Position numbers and translations under genes: made by a program. Source: an uncultured Collinsella sp. (GTDB taxonomy: Bacteria > Actinomycetota > Coriobacteriia > Coriobacteriales > Coriobacteriaceae). Taken from it: a stretch of DNA of 25,913 nucleotides. The notes under the pieces are model-generated. The model had not been told where the DNA came from and did not search any database. It saw only the letters and a program-made list of their open reading frames with translations. The stretch lies in the NCBI GenBank assembly GCA_900543945.1, contig UQTN01000015.1, positions 1-25,913 of the forward strand. The letters are read 5' to 3'. Below, piece by piece: positions 15,901 through 23,070 of the stretch. Each line of letters starts with the position of its first letter. The first letter of the stretch is position 1.

Positions 15901-16882
15901 CTGTGCGGCCGTCAACAATCACATGGCGGACAAGAAGCAGCACGCTGCCAGCAAGCAGCAGAACCTTGCTGCCTTTAGGAATAACCTGGCGAAAGAGAAG
16001 CACGAAAAGCTGGCGTGGAAGGTTACCTCGTTCGATGCGCGCGAGGAAGATCTGGCCGCTTTCGATGACGAGCGCGATTTTTATCTGCATCATTTTTGCC
16101 TGCCATGGGAGGATCTCGCGCATTATCCTGCACGCAAAAGCTCTGCGCTGCACATGCCGTTCGCTGCGAGTGGCTATGCGTATGCGCAGGGCGGAGCGTG
16201 CAAGGTGCCGCATTTTGGGTTCCCCAGCTACGACGGTGAGCCTGTCGAGCAGATTGCCGCCCGTCTGGAGGAGCGCTGTCGCTATAACGAGGGCTTTAAG
16301 GGCGCAAAGGTTCGCCAGGTAAGCCAGACGGCGGCCCGTGTGCCCGAGCTGTTGTCGATTCGGGAGGTGCGCGAGCGTTGGTCGCGCGACGGGGTGCCCG
16401 CGATGCTGCAACCGGCGGCGACGGCGCACATGACGCCCTATATGTTCCAGGCGGTGTATCTGGGAGAACTGGGAGAGTCTGCCGGTAGGGCCATCTTCGA
16501 GGCGTATTACGATGGCCGGTATTTGCTTGCGCGTGGTGACGCTGCCCATGCCGAGACGGGCGGCGATTTTGAGGTGCTCGATGCCGCCGGCAACAAGACC
16601 GGGGTGTGGATCGACTTTAAGCACTATCGCATCGGCGCCTACGAGGCCTACAGGCGCAGCGGCGGCGAGACTACGGACGCAGAGCGCTTTAAGGCAAAGG
16701 CTCAAAAAGTCGGGGCGAAGCGGCTGCTGATCGTCAATGTTTTGGCTGACGAGGCGGCGCTGGAGCTCCGCCAAAAGCCAATCGATGACGAGGGGATGGT
16801 GTTCTCCTTCCCCTATATGGCAACTGATGGAGCAATCAACCTGGAGATGATGGAGGCGATCGGCCGTGCAATCGAAGCATAA
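12932..16882 (+). CDS. DdmD-like SF2 helicase with C-terminal PD-(D/E)XK nuclease
   Basis: A 1316-aa protein. The ATG at 12932 has CGGAGG seven bases upstream; an in-frame TTG at 12926 is less likely. Helicase motifs: Walker A GATTGSGKN (59-67), TLVFVVPG (96-103), Walker B FDEID (291-295), CMSATWN (587-593), TWGVDI (875-880) and motif VI QAVGRLMRTS (943-952), then VVLDREI as in XPD/DinG-type helicases. At the C-terminus, E1190, GDFEV with D1212 and WIDFKHY with D1228 and K1230 make a PD-(D/E)XK nuclease site. Helicase plus C-terminal nuclease of this size next to an Argonaute-like gene is the layout of DdmD, which unwinds and degrades plasmid DNA after recruitment by DdmE. The next gene overlaps by 17 bases. 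All catalytic motifs look intact. An alternative is the DinG helicase of pPIWI-RE systems, but there the nuclease is typically a separate gene. Confidence 0.85.
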   Translation: MATWELSCQSNPSSASDKELVPYLARQKAMREFFERALFVPQDQNDAKDQDNNGLYFLGATTGSGKNYTAEQVTADLIAGGWDESGCFNKCPGRRTLVFVVPGKDNRDNYVASVRELLAGQGMSCDEAARMVFDLPRAGENITNWIDTAFGKGSMRPRDIPCPFGAKDEVVLRDIMHAWNSAMEIADDLLGILDKKERLGSVVDRLTPGLWDKLALADASLRRAVSRGRQSITHGFEVIPQIWPSALLNDKRMPHAIACTPQKLVNRIDTVTGAGVVFFNATVADECLFIFDEIDHAKADMLSMLAADHMKFQPDEMLRILDRHFNGGVVDPLLLGNRDQWMAVYTHASTSDEHEGSNAATGKVSRASVEETAEEIAKGAQRIQKMIAACIQDMELQQPFALSDEAKDEQLAGRRLFGNDDVSVGDGLSKPLRYEFDARRNRNMITSCGADEQQTVNKAVRRARGLVRMVVGHLARCATLMDKLYYGSISYKDDLSRKNIIDALGVRNEQTNEKNFWNSLMLALFFKDRKNDEIDAVDDSIYARGVNYLVMETTIDHMLTTYLTNHGIERMPEAYLASIAAKAPCVCMSATWNAPTIKNFDLDYLDEVHGVVRKDAWIGELNQEIVRQTRLFNKQAATVYEVDVVWVDESKKLAGMAAVAGGAYGGGIVSPDEVYERAMEFFDQIGVSEGLAVCLRRKIADRVTTSDAESIEFELKRLSKTLVAVSAWARGVARSEQQAGAIFTTRHMGNHGDFNSLALDLAREIVAELVIRNVKHPEASYEKSLEEAKDMVPCFNASGWEEGWRAAQERLKNGEPTLMFINLAAGGFSKNLKYEVPESLRDAVRQVDCGFDNAERHPKMDLDFLYVESPTSRLTWGVDISSKKFDQQALLGVVEQEELVARGEIPFIQKRHRVRTVLAGVGGKLPVRDTLSYQVEGARIVAQAVGRLMRTSVKMPHVQVVLDREITADCDFSFLHDLPMGYELEQVVGACAAVNNHMADKKQHAASKQQNLAAFRNNLAKEKHEKLAWKVTSFDAREEDLAAFDDERDFYLHHFCLPWEDLAHYPARKSSALHMPFAASGYAYAQGGACKVPHFGFPSYDGEPVEQIAARLEERCRYNEGFKGAKVRQVSQTAARVPELLSIREVRERWSRDGVPAMLQPAATAHMTPYMFQAVYLGELGESAGRAIFEAYYDGRYLLARGDAAHAETGGDFEVLDAAGNKTGVWIDFKHYRIGAYEAYRRSGGETTDAERFKAKAQKVGAKRLLIVNVLADEAALELRQKPIDDEGMVFSFPYMATDGAINLEMMEAIGRAIEA

Positions 16883-18761
16883 CCAGCCGTGTGGTCTGGG
16901 AGACATCGCTGTGTCCGAGCTCGTATTGCAGCTCGATGCCGCGGCTGCCGAGAAGCGCTACTCGGTCTTTTGGTGCAACGTCGGCGATGCGGACAAGCAT
17001 GCCGTGGCAAACTTTATGGTCGATGTGTGCCAGACAGGTAAGGTCGTCGCGCTTACGCAGCTCGAGGACAACCGCGTCTTTCTGATGGTCAAGGCGGGCG
17101 CGCAGACGGGTGACCTGAGCGCTTCGCTCGACCATGAGCAAATGGTTCCGATTAAAACTCATTGGAACGAGCTGGATGATTACATCGCATTGCGTCTGCT
17201 GTTCAACTCGTGCTCGCAATTTGAGGGGATCGAGGACGAGATTCCCAATGATACGGGGCGCTTGTATGTTGTAAGCGCCAAGGGTGCTCGCCGCGACGCC
17301 ATTGAGGAAGCTGGAACGGGCCCTGCCAAGATTGAGACGGTCGAGACCGTTATCAACGAGGATTGCACCTTCGAACTTAAGATCCGAACGTTTACCAAGC
17401 GACGGGTGCTCATCGGTCGTGCGGCAGGCGACAAGAAGGAGCTCGAGAAGATTAACAGCCAGGTTGGTTACAGGCTGTCGCCCGTGGCTTCGGTGGTGCT
17501 GGCTCACGGACAACGTGACGAGTACATCCTGCGCCGCACCAAGGGCGATAAGCCGTCCAAGCGCCGTGATCTTACGTTTTCGGCCCAAGCGGAAAAGGTC
17601 GCCTATACCAAGAAGGGCATCCTGTACCGAGAGCTGCAGATTCTTGAGCGTCGGTACAGCGATTTTGCCCAGGTGTCGCTCAGAGAGTATCCGCGTAAGA
17701 GCTTCTACGAGGTTTTGAAAAGCGAGCAATATGCCCGCGTGGTTGCGGAACGTTCGGTGGGGCAGCGGGTCGTGGTGTCGTTTGCGCGCAAAGGGCTTGC
17801 CGGGGTCGCGCGCAAACTCGCCGATCGACTCAGCGATACCTCCTGGGATGTGCGCGCGTCGTATGACGGCAGAGTTGTTGATCCGTTGGCTTGGAATCTG
17901 GTTGTTGTGCCTAACGAGGTTGCCGAGAACGATGGCTATGCCCTGCACGCTGGGGTGGTGGAACAGCATGTGACGCCGGATGTGTGCGAGCCGCTGTTTA
18001 AGGCGGCGTCGAATGCAAAGGTGCGCGGCGCACAGGAGGGGATCCTGAGGGCCATGCTCAAAGAGCTGCTGGTTAAGCAAGATGTTGCCGACGGACGGGT
18101 GAGGGCGTTTGACCTTGGCTCTTTTGGCGTTGGGTCGGTGACGGTCTGCGGCGTGGTCAATGTTCCGCGTAAGGAGAAGGATAAGGTTGAGCTGGATGAG
18201 CGCCTTGCGACGTTGACGATCGGTGCGGACGGGGCCATGGACTACGCCTCACATCCGATCGAGGACGGTCCCGTGGACGAGATGGAGCTTGAGCTGCTGA
18301 CGGTCGAGGGTAAGCTCGACAAGGACGCCTATATCTTTGACGTGCGGGCGGGCGGACGCGCTATGCTCGCACGCGTGCGGGATACGGGCTTGACGACCTT
18401 CTCTAGCGACTTCGTGAACTTGGTGCGCGATTACCAGCTTACGGGTAAGGCGGGTCGTAAGAAGGAGTTTTTCGAGAGTTACAACTCGCCCTATTACGGC
18501 ATTGGAACGTTCGAACGCGCAGGGATGACCTGCTACTTTGTCGGCGTCAACAACGGCACCAAAGAGGATGTGGCAACGGCGATCCATGTACGCTCGATTG
18601 AGGTGCTCGAAGGTGATGATCTGTCCGAGCTGCTGGTCAAGCTCGTCAACGTGGGGCTTTCGCGCTACGGAGCTCCCTCCAGGTGGCCGATTCCGGTCAA
18701 GTATCTCAACGAGTGCGCTGCGCGTGAGGGCGCGGTGGGGGATGGCGGTGGCGGCAAGTGA
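16866..18761 (+). CDS. DdmE-like divergent, probably inactive prokaryotic Argonaute
   Basis: A 631-aa protein starting at GTG 16866 with GGAGG nine bases upstream, overlapping the helicase-nuclease gene by 17 bases. The C-terminal half reads as MID-PIWI. DGYALHAGVVEQHVTPD (356-372) sits where MID has its Y-x2-K and Q motif. RVRAFDLGSFGVGSVTVCGV (411-430) looks like the first PIWI RNase H strands. IFDVRAGG (490-497) corresponds to the strand that ends RDG in active Argonautes. TCYFVGVNN (555-563), then L-x2-L helices and RWPIPVKYLNECA (606-618) match the PIWI C-terminus. The DEDX active site is not intact, since only D416 is a candidate, so it probably binds a guide without cutting. Size and partner fit DdmE (about 690 aa). 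The N-terminal 300 residues are not recognisable by eye. The family call rests on reading the pattern and on the neighbour. Confidence 0.62.
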   Translation: MQSKHNQPCGLGDIAVSELVLQLDAAAAEKRYSVFWCNVGDADKHAVANFMVDVCQTGKVVALTQLEDNRVFLMVKAGAQTGDLSASLDHEQMVPIKTHWNELDDYIALRLLFNSCSQFEGIEDEIPNDTGRLYVVSAKGARRDAIEEAGTGPAKIETVETVINEDCTFELKIRTFTKRRVLIGRAAGDKKELEKINSQVGYRLSPVASVVLAHGQRDEYILRRTKGDKPSKRRDLTFSAQAEKVAYTKKGILYRELQILERRYSDFAQVSLREYPRKSFYEVLKSEQYARVVAERSVGQRVVVSFARKGLAGVARKLADRLSDTSWDVRASYDGRVVDPLAWNLVVVPNEVAENDGYALHAGVVEQHVTPDVCEPLFKAASNAKVRGAQEGILRAMLKELLVKQDVADGRVRAFDLGSFGVGSVTVCGVVNVPRKEKDKVELDERLATLTIGADGAMDYASHPIEDGPVDEMELELLTVEGKLDKDAYIFDVRAGGRAMLARVRDTGLTTFSSDFVNLVRDYQLTGKAGRKKEFFESYNSPYYGIGTFERAGMTCYFVGVNNGTKEDVATAIHVRSIEVLEGDDLSELLVKLVNVGLSRYGAPSRWPIPVKYLNECAAREGAVGDGGGGK

Positions 18762-18805
18762 TGGTGTTGCGCAATTATCGCTCCTAGAACTTTTTGAAAT
18801 TATGC

Positions 18806-18834
18806 TTGCATTGTAAAAGGGGAGAACATATACT
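18806..18834 (+). promoter_or_regulatory. Sigma70-type promoter for the 64-aa gene
   Basis: TTGCAT (18806-18811) and TATACT (18829-18834) are separated by exactly 17 bases in an AT-rich stretch after the PIWI-like gene. The -10 is near consensus and the -35 keeps TTG. Transcription would start near 18841 and run through a leader hairpin into the gene at 18915. Confidence 0.65.
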
Positions 18835-18856
18835 GCAGCCATAGCACATCAGATGG

Positions 18857-18873
18857 GGTCTCAAAAAGAGACC
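18857..18873 (+). promoter_or_regulatory. Leader hairpin in the 5' UTR of the 64-aa gene
   Basis: GGTCTC, loop AAAAA, GAGACC: a perfect 6-base stem about 16 bases after the predicted transcription start and 41 bases before the ATG. Without a following T-run it is not a terminator; it may stabilise the mRNA or bind a regulator. Confidence 0.45.
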
Positions 18874-18914
18874 AAGCAAACGAGTTTTCAGTTTATGTTG
18901 AGAGGTATTTGAGC

Positions 18915-19109
18915 ATGACCAGCAGAATTTTCCCCCTTTACAACGACAATACCGACCATATCGATTTCAATACCATCTGCGGTTACAGTATTTGTTCTAA
19001 GGCTGAGAACTACATGTTCGCTCAAGATGATTTAGAGCTTAGCTCCGAAGATTATGAGTACCTGAATGATATTGAGCGCGAGCGAGAGTATGAGCTCGGC
19101 ATCCGCTGA
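18915..19109 (+). CDS. Small acidic protein, 64 aa, unknown
   Basis: The ATG at 18915 is preceded by GAGAGG nine bases upstream; the in-frame TTG at 18909 is too close to that site. The product has no signal peptide or membrane helix. The C-terminal half is very acidic and Tyr-rich (LSSEDYEYLNDIERERE), with a helical look. It has its own promoter and leader hairpin just after the PIWI-like gene. No family is recognised. Acidic small proteins near defence systems are sometimes DNA mimics or regulators, but here that is speculation. The following 121 bases hold only a weak CCCCG/CGGGG inverted repeat (19148-19174) with a long loop. Confidence 0.65.
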   Translation: MTSRIFPLYNDNTDHIDFNTICGYSICSKAENYMFAQDDLELSSEDYEYLNDIEREREYELGIR

Positions 19110-19230
19110 TGGATGTGGGCTTGTCTCCAACTCCTCCGATTTAATTACCCCGTTATCACCTCTTTTTAGCGGGGCACGTTAGATCGACTATGTGTGTCAG
19201 ACATCAGCTCATCGTGGGAAGGAATCGGCA

Positions 19231-22200
19231 ATGAGCAAGAACGTGAATAAGAACATCAACGGCGGCGCTGCGGGTAAGACGAAGGCCGCCGGGCGCATAG
19301 CGACGGTTGCCGCGGCGACGATCGCCATGACGGGCGGGTCGCTGCTGTCTCCGCTGACCGCGGTGGCACAGGGCGCGAACGGTGCCGACGCTACTGGGAA
19401 GCCGGCTGCGGTGCTGTCTCCGTTGACGAGCGCGGCCGCTGCTAGTACTGGCGCGGGCACGGTGTCGGCGGCGCAGAAGGTCGCCAACCTGCAGGCTGCG
19501 GTCGATGTGGCTCGTGCTAAGGCCGCTGCCGCCAAGGCCGATCTGGAAACGGCTGCTGTTCCCTACGATGTCGCTGCCGCCAACCAGCAGCAGGTGCAGG
19601 GTGCCTATGACGCGGCCCGTGGTGCGAGCGATAGCGCGGCCTCTGCTGCCTCGGCCGAGCTGGAAAAGCAGATGGGCGCTGCGCAGGACAAGGCCGATGC
19701 GGATGTCAAGGCGCTTGAGAACGCTCAGGCTGCGCTTGATGCCGCCAAGAAGAATCTGACGGACAAGGACGAAGCCCTGGCTACCGCCCAGAAGGCATCC
19801 CGCGATGCCCAGTCTGCTCTCGAAGCTGCACGGGCTGCTGCATCCGATGCCACGCCCGAGGCCGTAGCCGCTGCCCAGGCTGCTGCAGAGCAGGCAGCAA
19901 GCGACCTGGAGCAGGCAAAGCAGCGGGCCGCCGATGCGCAGGCCAAGCTCTCGGATGCCCAGGCCGCTGTCGCTGTCGCCGCTGTCAAGCAGCAGAACGC
20001 GCAGGGCAAGCTTTCGGCAGCTCAGCAGGCAAAGGCCGCGGCAGATGCGGACGTGGATGCCGCGCAGGCGAGCTATGACGCGGCCAAGGCCGATCTGGAC
20101 CGAGCCGAGCAGGGCGCTGCGGGGCCGGAGTACGAGGCCGCCAAGGCAAAGGTGGTCGCTGCGTCCGAAGCCCTGACCGCCGCCAAGGCCGCGCAGTCGC
20201 AGCGCGAGGGTGAGCTTGCTGCCGCCGAGCAGGACGCTGCCGCTGCCCAGGGCGAGGTGCGGACTGCCCAGCAGACAGTTGCCGACCAGCAACAGGCTGC
20301 TACCGATGCTCAGTCCAAGCTGGATGTCGCTGTTGCCGCCAAGGCTGCGGCAGATGCCGCTCTTGACCAGGCCAAGACCGATCATGCCAGTGCGCTCACG
20401 GAGCTTGCCGATGCCCAGGCCAAGCTTTCGGCGGCCAAGGACGAGAAAGACGCTGCCGACAAGGCGCTCGATCAGGCGAAGGCCCAAAAGCAGCAGGCCG
20501 ACCAGGCTGTGGCTCAGGCCCAGGCAAAGCTCGATGCCGCTCAGGCAACGGCGAACGCATCGGCAGAGAACTACCGCCAGGGTGCTATCGCGTTCTTTAA
20601 GAGCGTGGGTGCCGACGATGCGGCGGATATCATCCTCAACTGCAAACTCGCTAGCTATAACAAGGTGGGTGAGGAGGTCGACGCGACGAGCCTGGCCAAC
20701 ATGAAGCAGGCGGTTGTGTGGCTCAAAGCGTGCAACGAGTATCGCGCAAGCGTTGGCCTAGGCGAGCTCAAGGTGACGTATGCCATGATGGCGACTGCCA
20801 TTGCGGATGCGAACTTCTCCGACACGAAGATCGATCACGCCAGGCAGTTCGAAGTGGGCGAAAACGTGGCATGGAACTACGGAAGCAATCCGTTTAAGCA
20901 GTGGGTCGATCAAGAGAAGGCCGTCTTTGACGCTGCTGCCGCCTCGCTGGGCGCGACGGGCCTTACGGGAAAGCCCGCTTACGATTTTTATACGATGCAT
21001 AGCTCCGAGATTGATAACTACGCTGCGAAGCATGGTGGGTTAATTCGCTCAGTCGGCCATTACATCAACGTGATCAACCCCGATTACACCGTGACGGGCA
21101 TGGGCGTTTGCACGCGAGGGACGCTGTACGGGAGTACACAGGCGCAAACATTTGTATATTCTGGTCAATGGTATAAGCCGTATAACCTCAATCCGATGAC
21201 GGTTGCAGAGTATGAGGCTGCGTTGAATGCGTGGTGTGACTCGTTGGCAAATCCCGAGCAGGGCGTGGATGCGGCACGCAAGGAGCTTGCTGTGGCGCAG
21301 GGCGTTGCCGACGATGCCGGCAGCAAGGTGAGTGCAGCATCGCAGGCCGTTGCAGCAAAGCAAACCCAGGTTGAGCGCGCTGCCGCTAACGTTGATGTCG
21401 CGGCAACCAAGGCCTCGGAGGCCCAGGCTGCCGTGGCGCAAAAGCAGGCTGCAGCTGACGCCGCCGCGCGTGCCGTCAGCGATGCCCGCGCCGATTTGAG
21501 CGCTGCCAACGCCGCTGTTGCGGCAGCGCAGGACGCCGTGGCCGCCAAGTCTGGCGAGCTCGACATTGCCAAGGGCAAGGTGGCTGCTGCCAAGCGCGCA
21601 CTGGACGCCGCTCGTGCCGGTGTTGGCGACAAACGGGATGCACTTGCCGCGGCCCAGGATGAGCTAGCGGCGTACTCAGCCGATATCGCCGCTGCTCAGC
21701 GTGCGTTTGATGCGGCGTCGTCTGCACTCGAAAGCGCGCGTGCCAATCAGCGCGAGGCGGAGGCCGAACTTCTTGCCACCCAAGGCGATGCCGATCAGGC
21801 AGGCATCGATGCTGCTGCCACTCAGGTGGAGCTCGATATGGCGCAGCGGGCTGCAAGCGATGCCGACGCCGTCGTGGCAACGGCTCAGGCAAAATCTGAT
21901 GCAGCTGCCGCCCGCGCCTCTCAGCTTAAGAATGCCGCCGCAGCACTTGCCAAGGCCACTGGGGACAAAGCGACTGCCGATGCCGCGCTCGATGCAGCGG
22001 CGATGGCCGTGAGCGATGCCGAGTATGACGTGGTGGAGGCTGACGATGCCGTGGTGGATGCGACTGTCGCGCGCGACGCCTCTGCCGCCGCGGTTGCCCG
22101 CCTGCGCAGAATCAATATTGCCGAAGCCATTGTCAACGGCAGCACTGACGATGCGGACGAGGTACTTAACGCCAAGATCGCTGCGGCCCACGATGCCGCC

Positions 22201-22581
22201 GAGCGTGCCGCGACCGCCAAGGCCGAACTCGATGACGCCGTGGCTGCGACGGATGCCGTGGCGCCGGCATACTTGGAGGCGCTCGCCAACTACACCGCCG
22301 CCAAGGTCGAGCTCGACCAGGCTATTGCCGAGCTTAACGCCGAGATCGCTCGCCAAGAGGCCGCCGACCGCGGAAACGGCGAGCAGACCCAGCCCGTCAC
22401 GCAAGTGACGTACCAGGCCAAGCATGCGGAGGCAAAGACCGAGGCCACGACTTGGCAGACGGCGATGCCCGCCACGGGCGATGCGTCCGAGCTGCTGGGT
22501 GAGACCTTCGTGATCGGCGGCACGGTCCTGGTGGCCGCCGGCGTATTCCTGTCCGATAAGCGCCGCCAGCTGATCCGTTAG
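19231..22581 (+). CDS. Sortase-anchored coiled-coil surface protein with embedded CAP/SCP domain
   Basis: A 1116-aa Ala-rich exported protein. The ATG at 19231 follows GGGAAGGAATCGGCA. Residues 1-50 are a long signal peptide: polar, then KTKAAGR, then IATVAAATIAMTGGSLLSPL, with cleavage likely after AVAQG. Residues about 90-445 and 677-1045 are heptad-rich coiled coils (A/Q/K/D/E). Between them, about 446-676, is a CAP (SCP/PR-1) domain with H536, GEN at 543-545 and GHYIN from 609 (H610). The C-terminus has MPATG at 1079-1083, a hydrophobic helix and the basic tail KRRQLIR, a sortase anchor with M in place of L. It is likely a surface fibre holding a CAP domain away from the wall. CAP function in bacteria is poorly known (protease-like, lipid or peptide binding). 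It is flanked by a strong terminator at its 3' end. Confidence 0.93.
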   Translation: MSKNVNKNINGGAAGKTKAAGRIATVAAATIAMTGGSLLSPLTAVAQGANGADATGKPAAVLSPLTSAAAASTGAGTVSAAQKVANLQAAVDVARAKAAAAKADLETAAVPYDVAAANQQQVQGAYDAARGASDSAASAASAELEKQMGAAQDKADADVKALENAQAALDAAKKNLTDKDEALATAQKASRDAQSALEAARAAASDATPEAVAAAQAAAEQAASDLEQAKQRAADAQAKLSDAQAAVAVAAVKQQNAQGKLSAAQQAKAAADADVDAAQASYDAAKADLDRAEQGAAGPEYEAAKAKVVAASEALTAAKAAQSQREGELAAAEQDAAAAQGEVRTAQQTVADQQQAATDAQSKLDVAVAAKAAADAALDQAKTDHASALTELADAQAKLSAAKDEKDAADKALDQAKAQKQQADQAVAQAQAKLDAAQATANASAENYRQGAIAFFKSVGADDAADIILNCKLASYNKVGEEVDATSLANMKQAVVWLKACNEYRASVGLGELKVTYAMMATAIADANFSDTKIDHARQFEVGENVAWNYGSNPFKQWVDQEKAVFDAAAASLGATGLTGKPAYDFYTMHSSEIDNYAAKHGGLIRSVGHYINVINPDYTVTGMGVCTRGTLYGSTQAQTFVYSGQWYKPYNLNPMTVAEYEAALNAWCDSLANPEQGVDAARKELAVAQGVADDAGSKVSAASQAVAAKQTQVERAAANVDVAATKASEAQAAVAQKQAAADAAARAVSDARADLSAANAAVAAAQDAVAAKSGELDIAKGKVAAAKRALDAARAGVGDKRDALAAAQDELAAYSADIAAAQRAFDAASSALESARANQREAEAELLATQGDADQAGIDAAATQVELDMAQRAASDADAVVATAQAKSDAAAARASQLKNAAAALAKATGDKATADAALDAAAMAVSDAEYDVVEADDAVVDATVARDASAAAVARLRRINIAEAIVNGSTDDADEVLNAKIAAAHDAAERAATAKAELDDAVAATDAVAPAYLEALANYTAAKVELDQAIAELNAEIARQEAADRGNGEQTQPVTQVTYQAKHAEAKTEATTWQTAMPATGDASELLGETFVIGGTVLVAAGVFLSDKRRQLIR

Positions 22582-22604
22582 GGACAGGGAAGCGCGCTGT
22601 TTTT

Positions 22605-22651
22605 GGCGCGCACCGCAGGGGCATGGGCTCTGCGGCGCGCGCCGCCTTTTT
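22605..22651 (+). terminator. Strong intrinsic terminator after the surface-protein gene
   Basis: GGCGCGC-A-CCGCAG (22605-22618) pairs with CTGCGG-C-GCGCGCC (22630-22643), followed by GCC and TTTTT at 22647-22651. This 13-bp GC-rich stem with a T-run is a textbook rho-independent terminator. It lies 23 bases after the stop of the surface protein and ends 26 bases before the next ATG. Confidence 0.92.
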
Positions 22652-22677
22652 CTTCAAGATTGATTAAGGAGGGATAT

Positions 22678-23043
22678 ATGCAAATAAGAGGAGAGGCCGC
22701 GATCGCCTGCGGATTCATGGCGGGTCTGGCAACGGGGTTGCTGTTCGATGGATGTTTCGACAGCTATATCAATCGATTCTGCGATTTTGGTTTTTCGAGA
22801 GGCAAGCCTTGGAAAACAGCGCCAGCTCGTCAAGAGGTGGCTGCGCCCATCGAGCCCCGCAGTGTGGATACCTCAAAAATCAAGGTAATCGTCACTAAGA
22901 ACGGCAAGATTTACCACCGTTCTACGGGGTGCAAAAGCCTTCCTCAAAACGCCATTAAAACAAGCGTACCATTAGCGGCTGCACTCAAGCGAGGCAAGAC
23001 GCCCTGCCCAACATGCTGCCCGCCAACAGTGTGCTCGATCTAG
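22678..23043 (+). CDS. Small membrane-anchored Cys-motif protein
   Basis: A 121-aa protein; the ATG at 22678 has AAGGAGGG upstream. Residues about 6-25 form a hydrophobic segment (AAIACGFMAGLATGLLFDGC), an uncleaved anchor or signal. A linker follows, then a C-terminal module, about 67-116: VIVTKNGKIYHRSTGCKSL (from 70) and GKTPCPTCCP (106-115). The pattern YHR-x2-GC ... PC-x2-C is known from short domains at the ends of secreted nucleases and other exported proteins, where the cysteines probably bind metal. Function is unknown; an extracellular metal- or DNA-associated role is a guess. It lies just past the strong terminator, so it needs its own promoter, not found by eye. Confidence 0.75.
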   Translation: MQIRGEAAIACGFMAGLATGLLFDGCFDSYINRFCDFGFSRGKPWKTAPARQEVAAPIEPRSVDTSKIKVIVTKNGKIYHRSTGCKSLPQNAIKTSVPLAAALKRGKTPCPTCCPPTVCSI

Positions 23044-23047
23044 TTTT

Positions 23048-23070
23048 TTGGGTGTTTGATCCGTTTGGAT
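23048..23070 (+). repeat. Dispersed direct repeat, right copy
   Basis: A 23-base near-copy of 3520-3541 with one extra T and an identical GATCCGTTTGGAT 3' part, five bases after the stop of the Cys-motif gene. Both copies follow a stop codon closely and share the same orientation, 19.5 kb apart. Confidence 0.6.

Noticed and set aside
15575..18080. Two long minus-strand frames (443 and 414 codons)
   Set aside because: Shadows of the helicase-nuclease and PIWI-like genes; His/Arg-rich and without start signals or motifs.
12932..18761. Reading the helicase and PIWI-like pair as a pPIWI-RE three-gene system
   Set aside because: There the nuclease is typically a separate gene and the PIWI protein is larger; here the nuclease is fused to the helicase as in DdmD. 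Kept only as an alternative.
19148..19174. CCCCG/CGGGG inverted repeat as a terminator for the 64-aa gene
   Set aside because: The loop is 17 bases and the T-run lies inside the loop rather than after the stem.
19204..20487. A 427-codon Leu/Gly-rich minus-strand frame resembling a membrane protein
   Set aside because: The apparent hydrophobicity is the complement of Ala/Lys/Gln coiled-coil codons in the surface protein.
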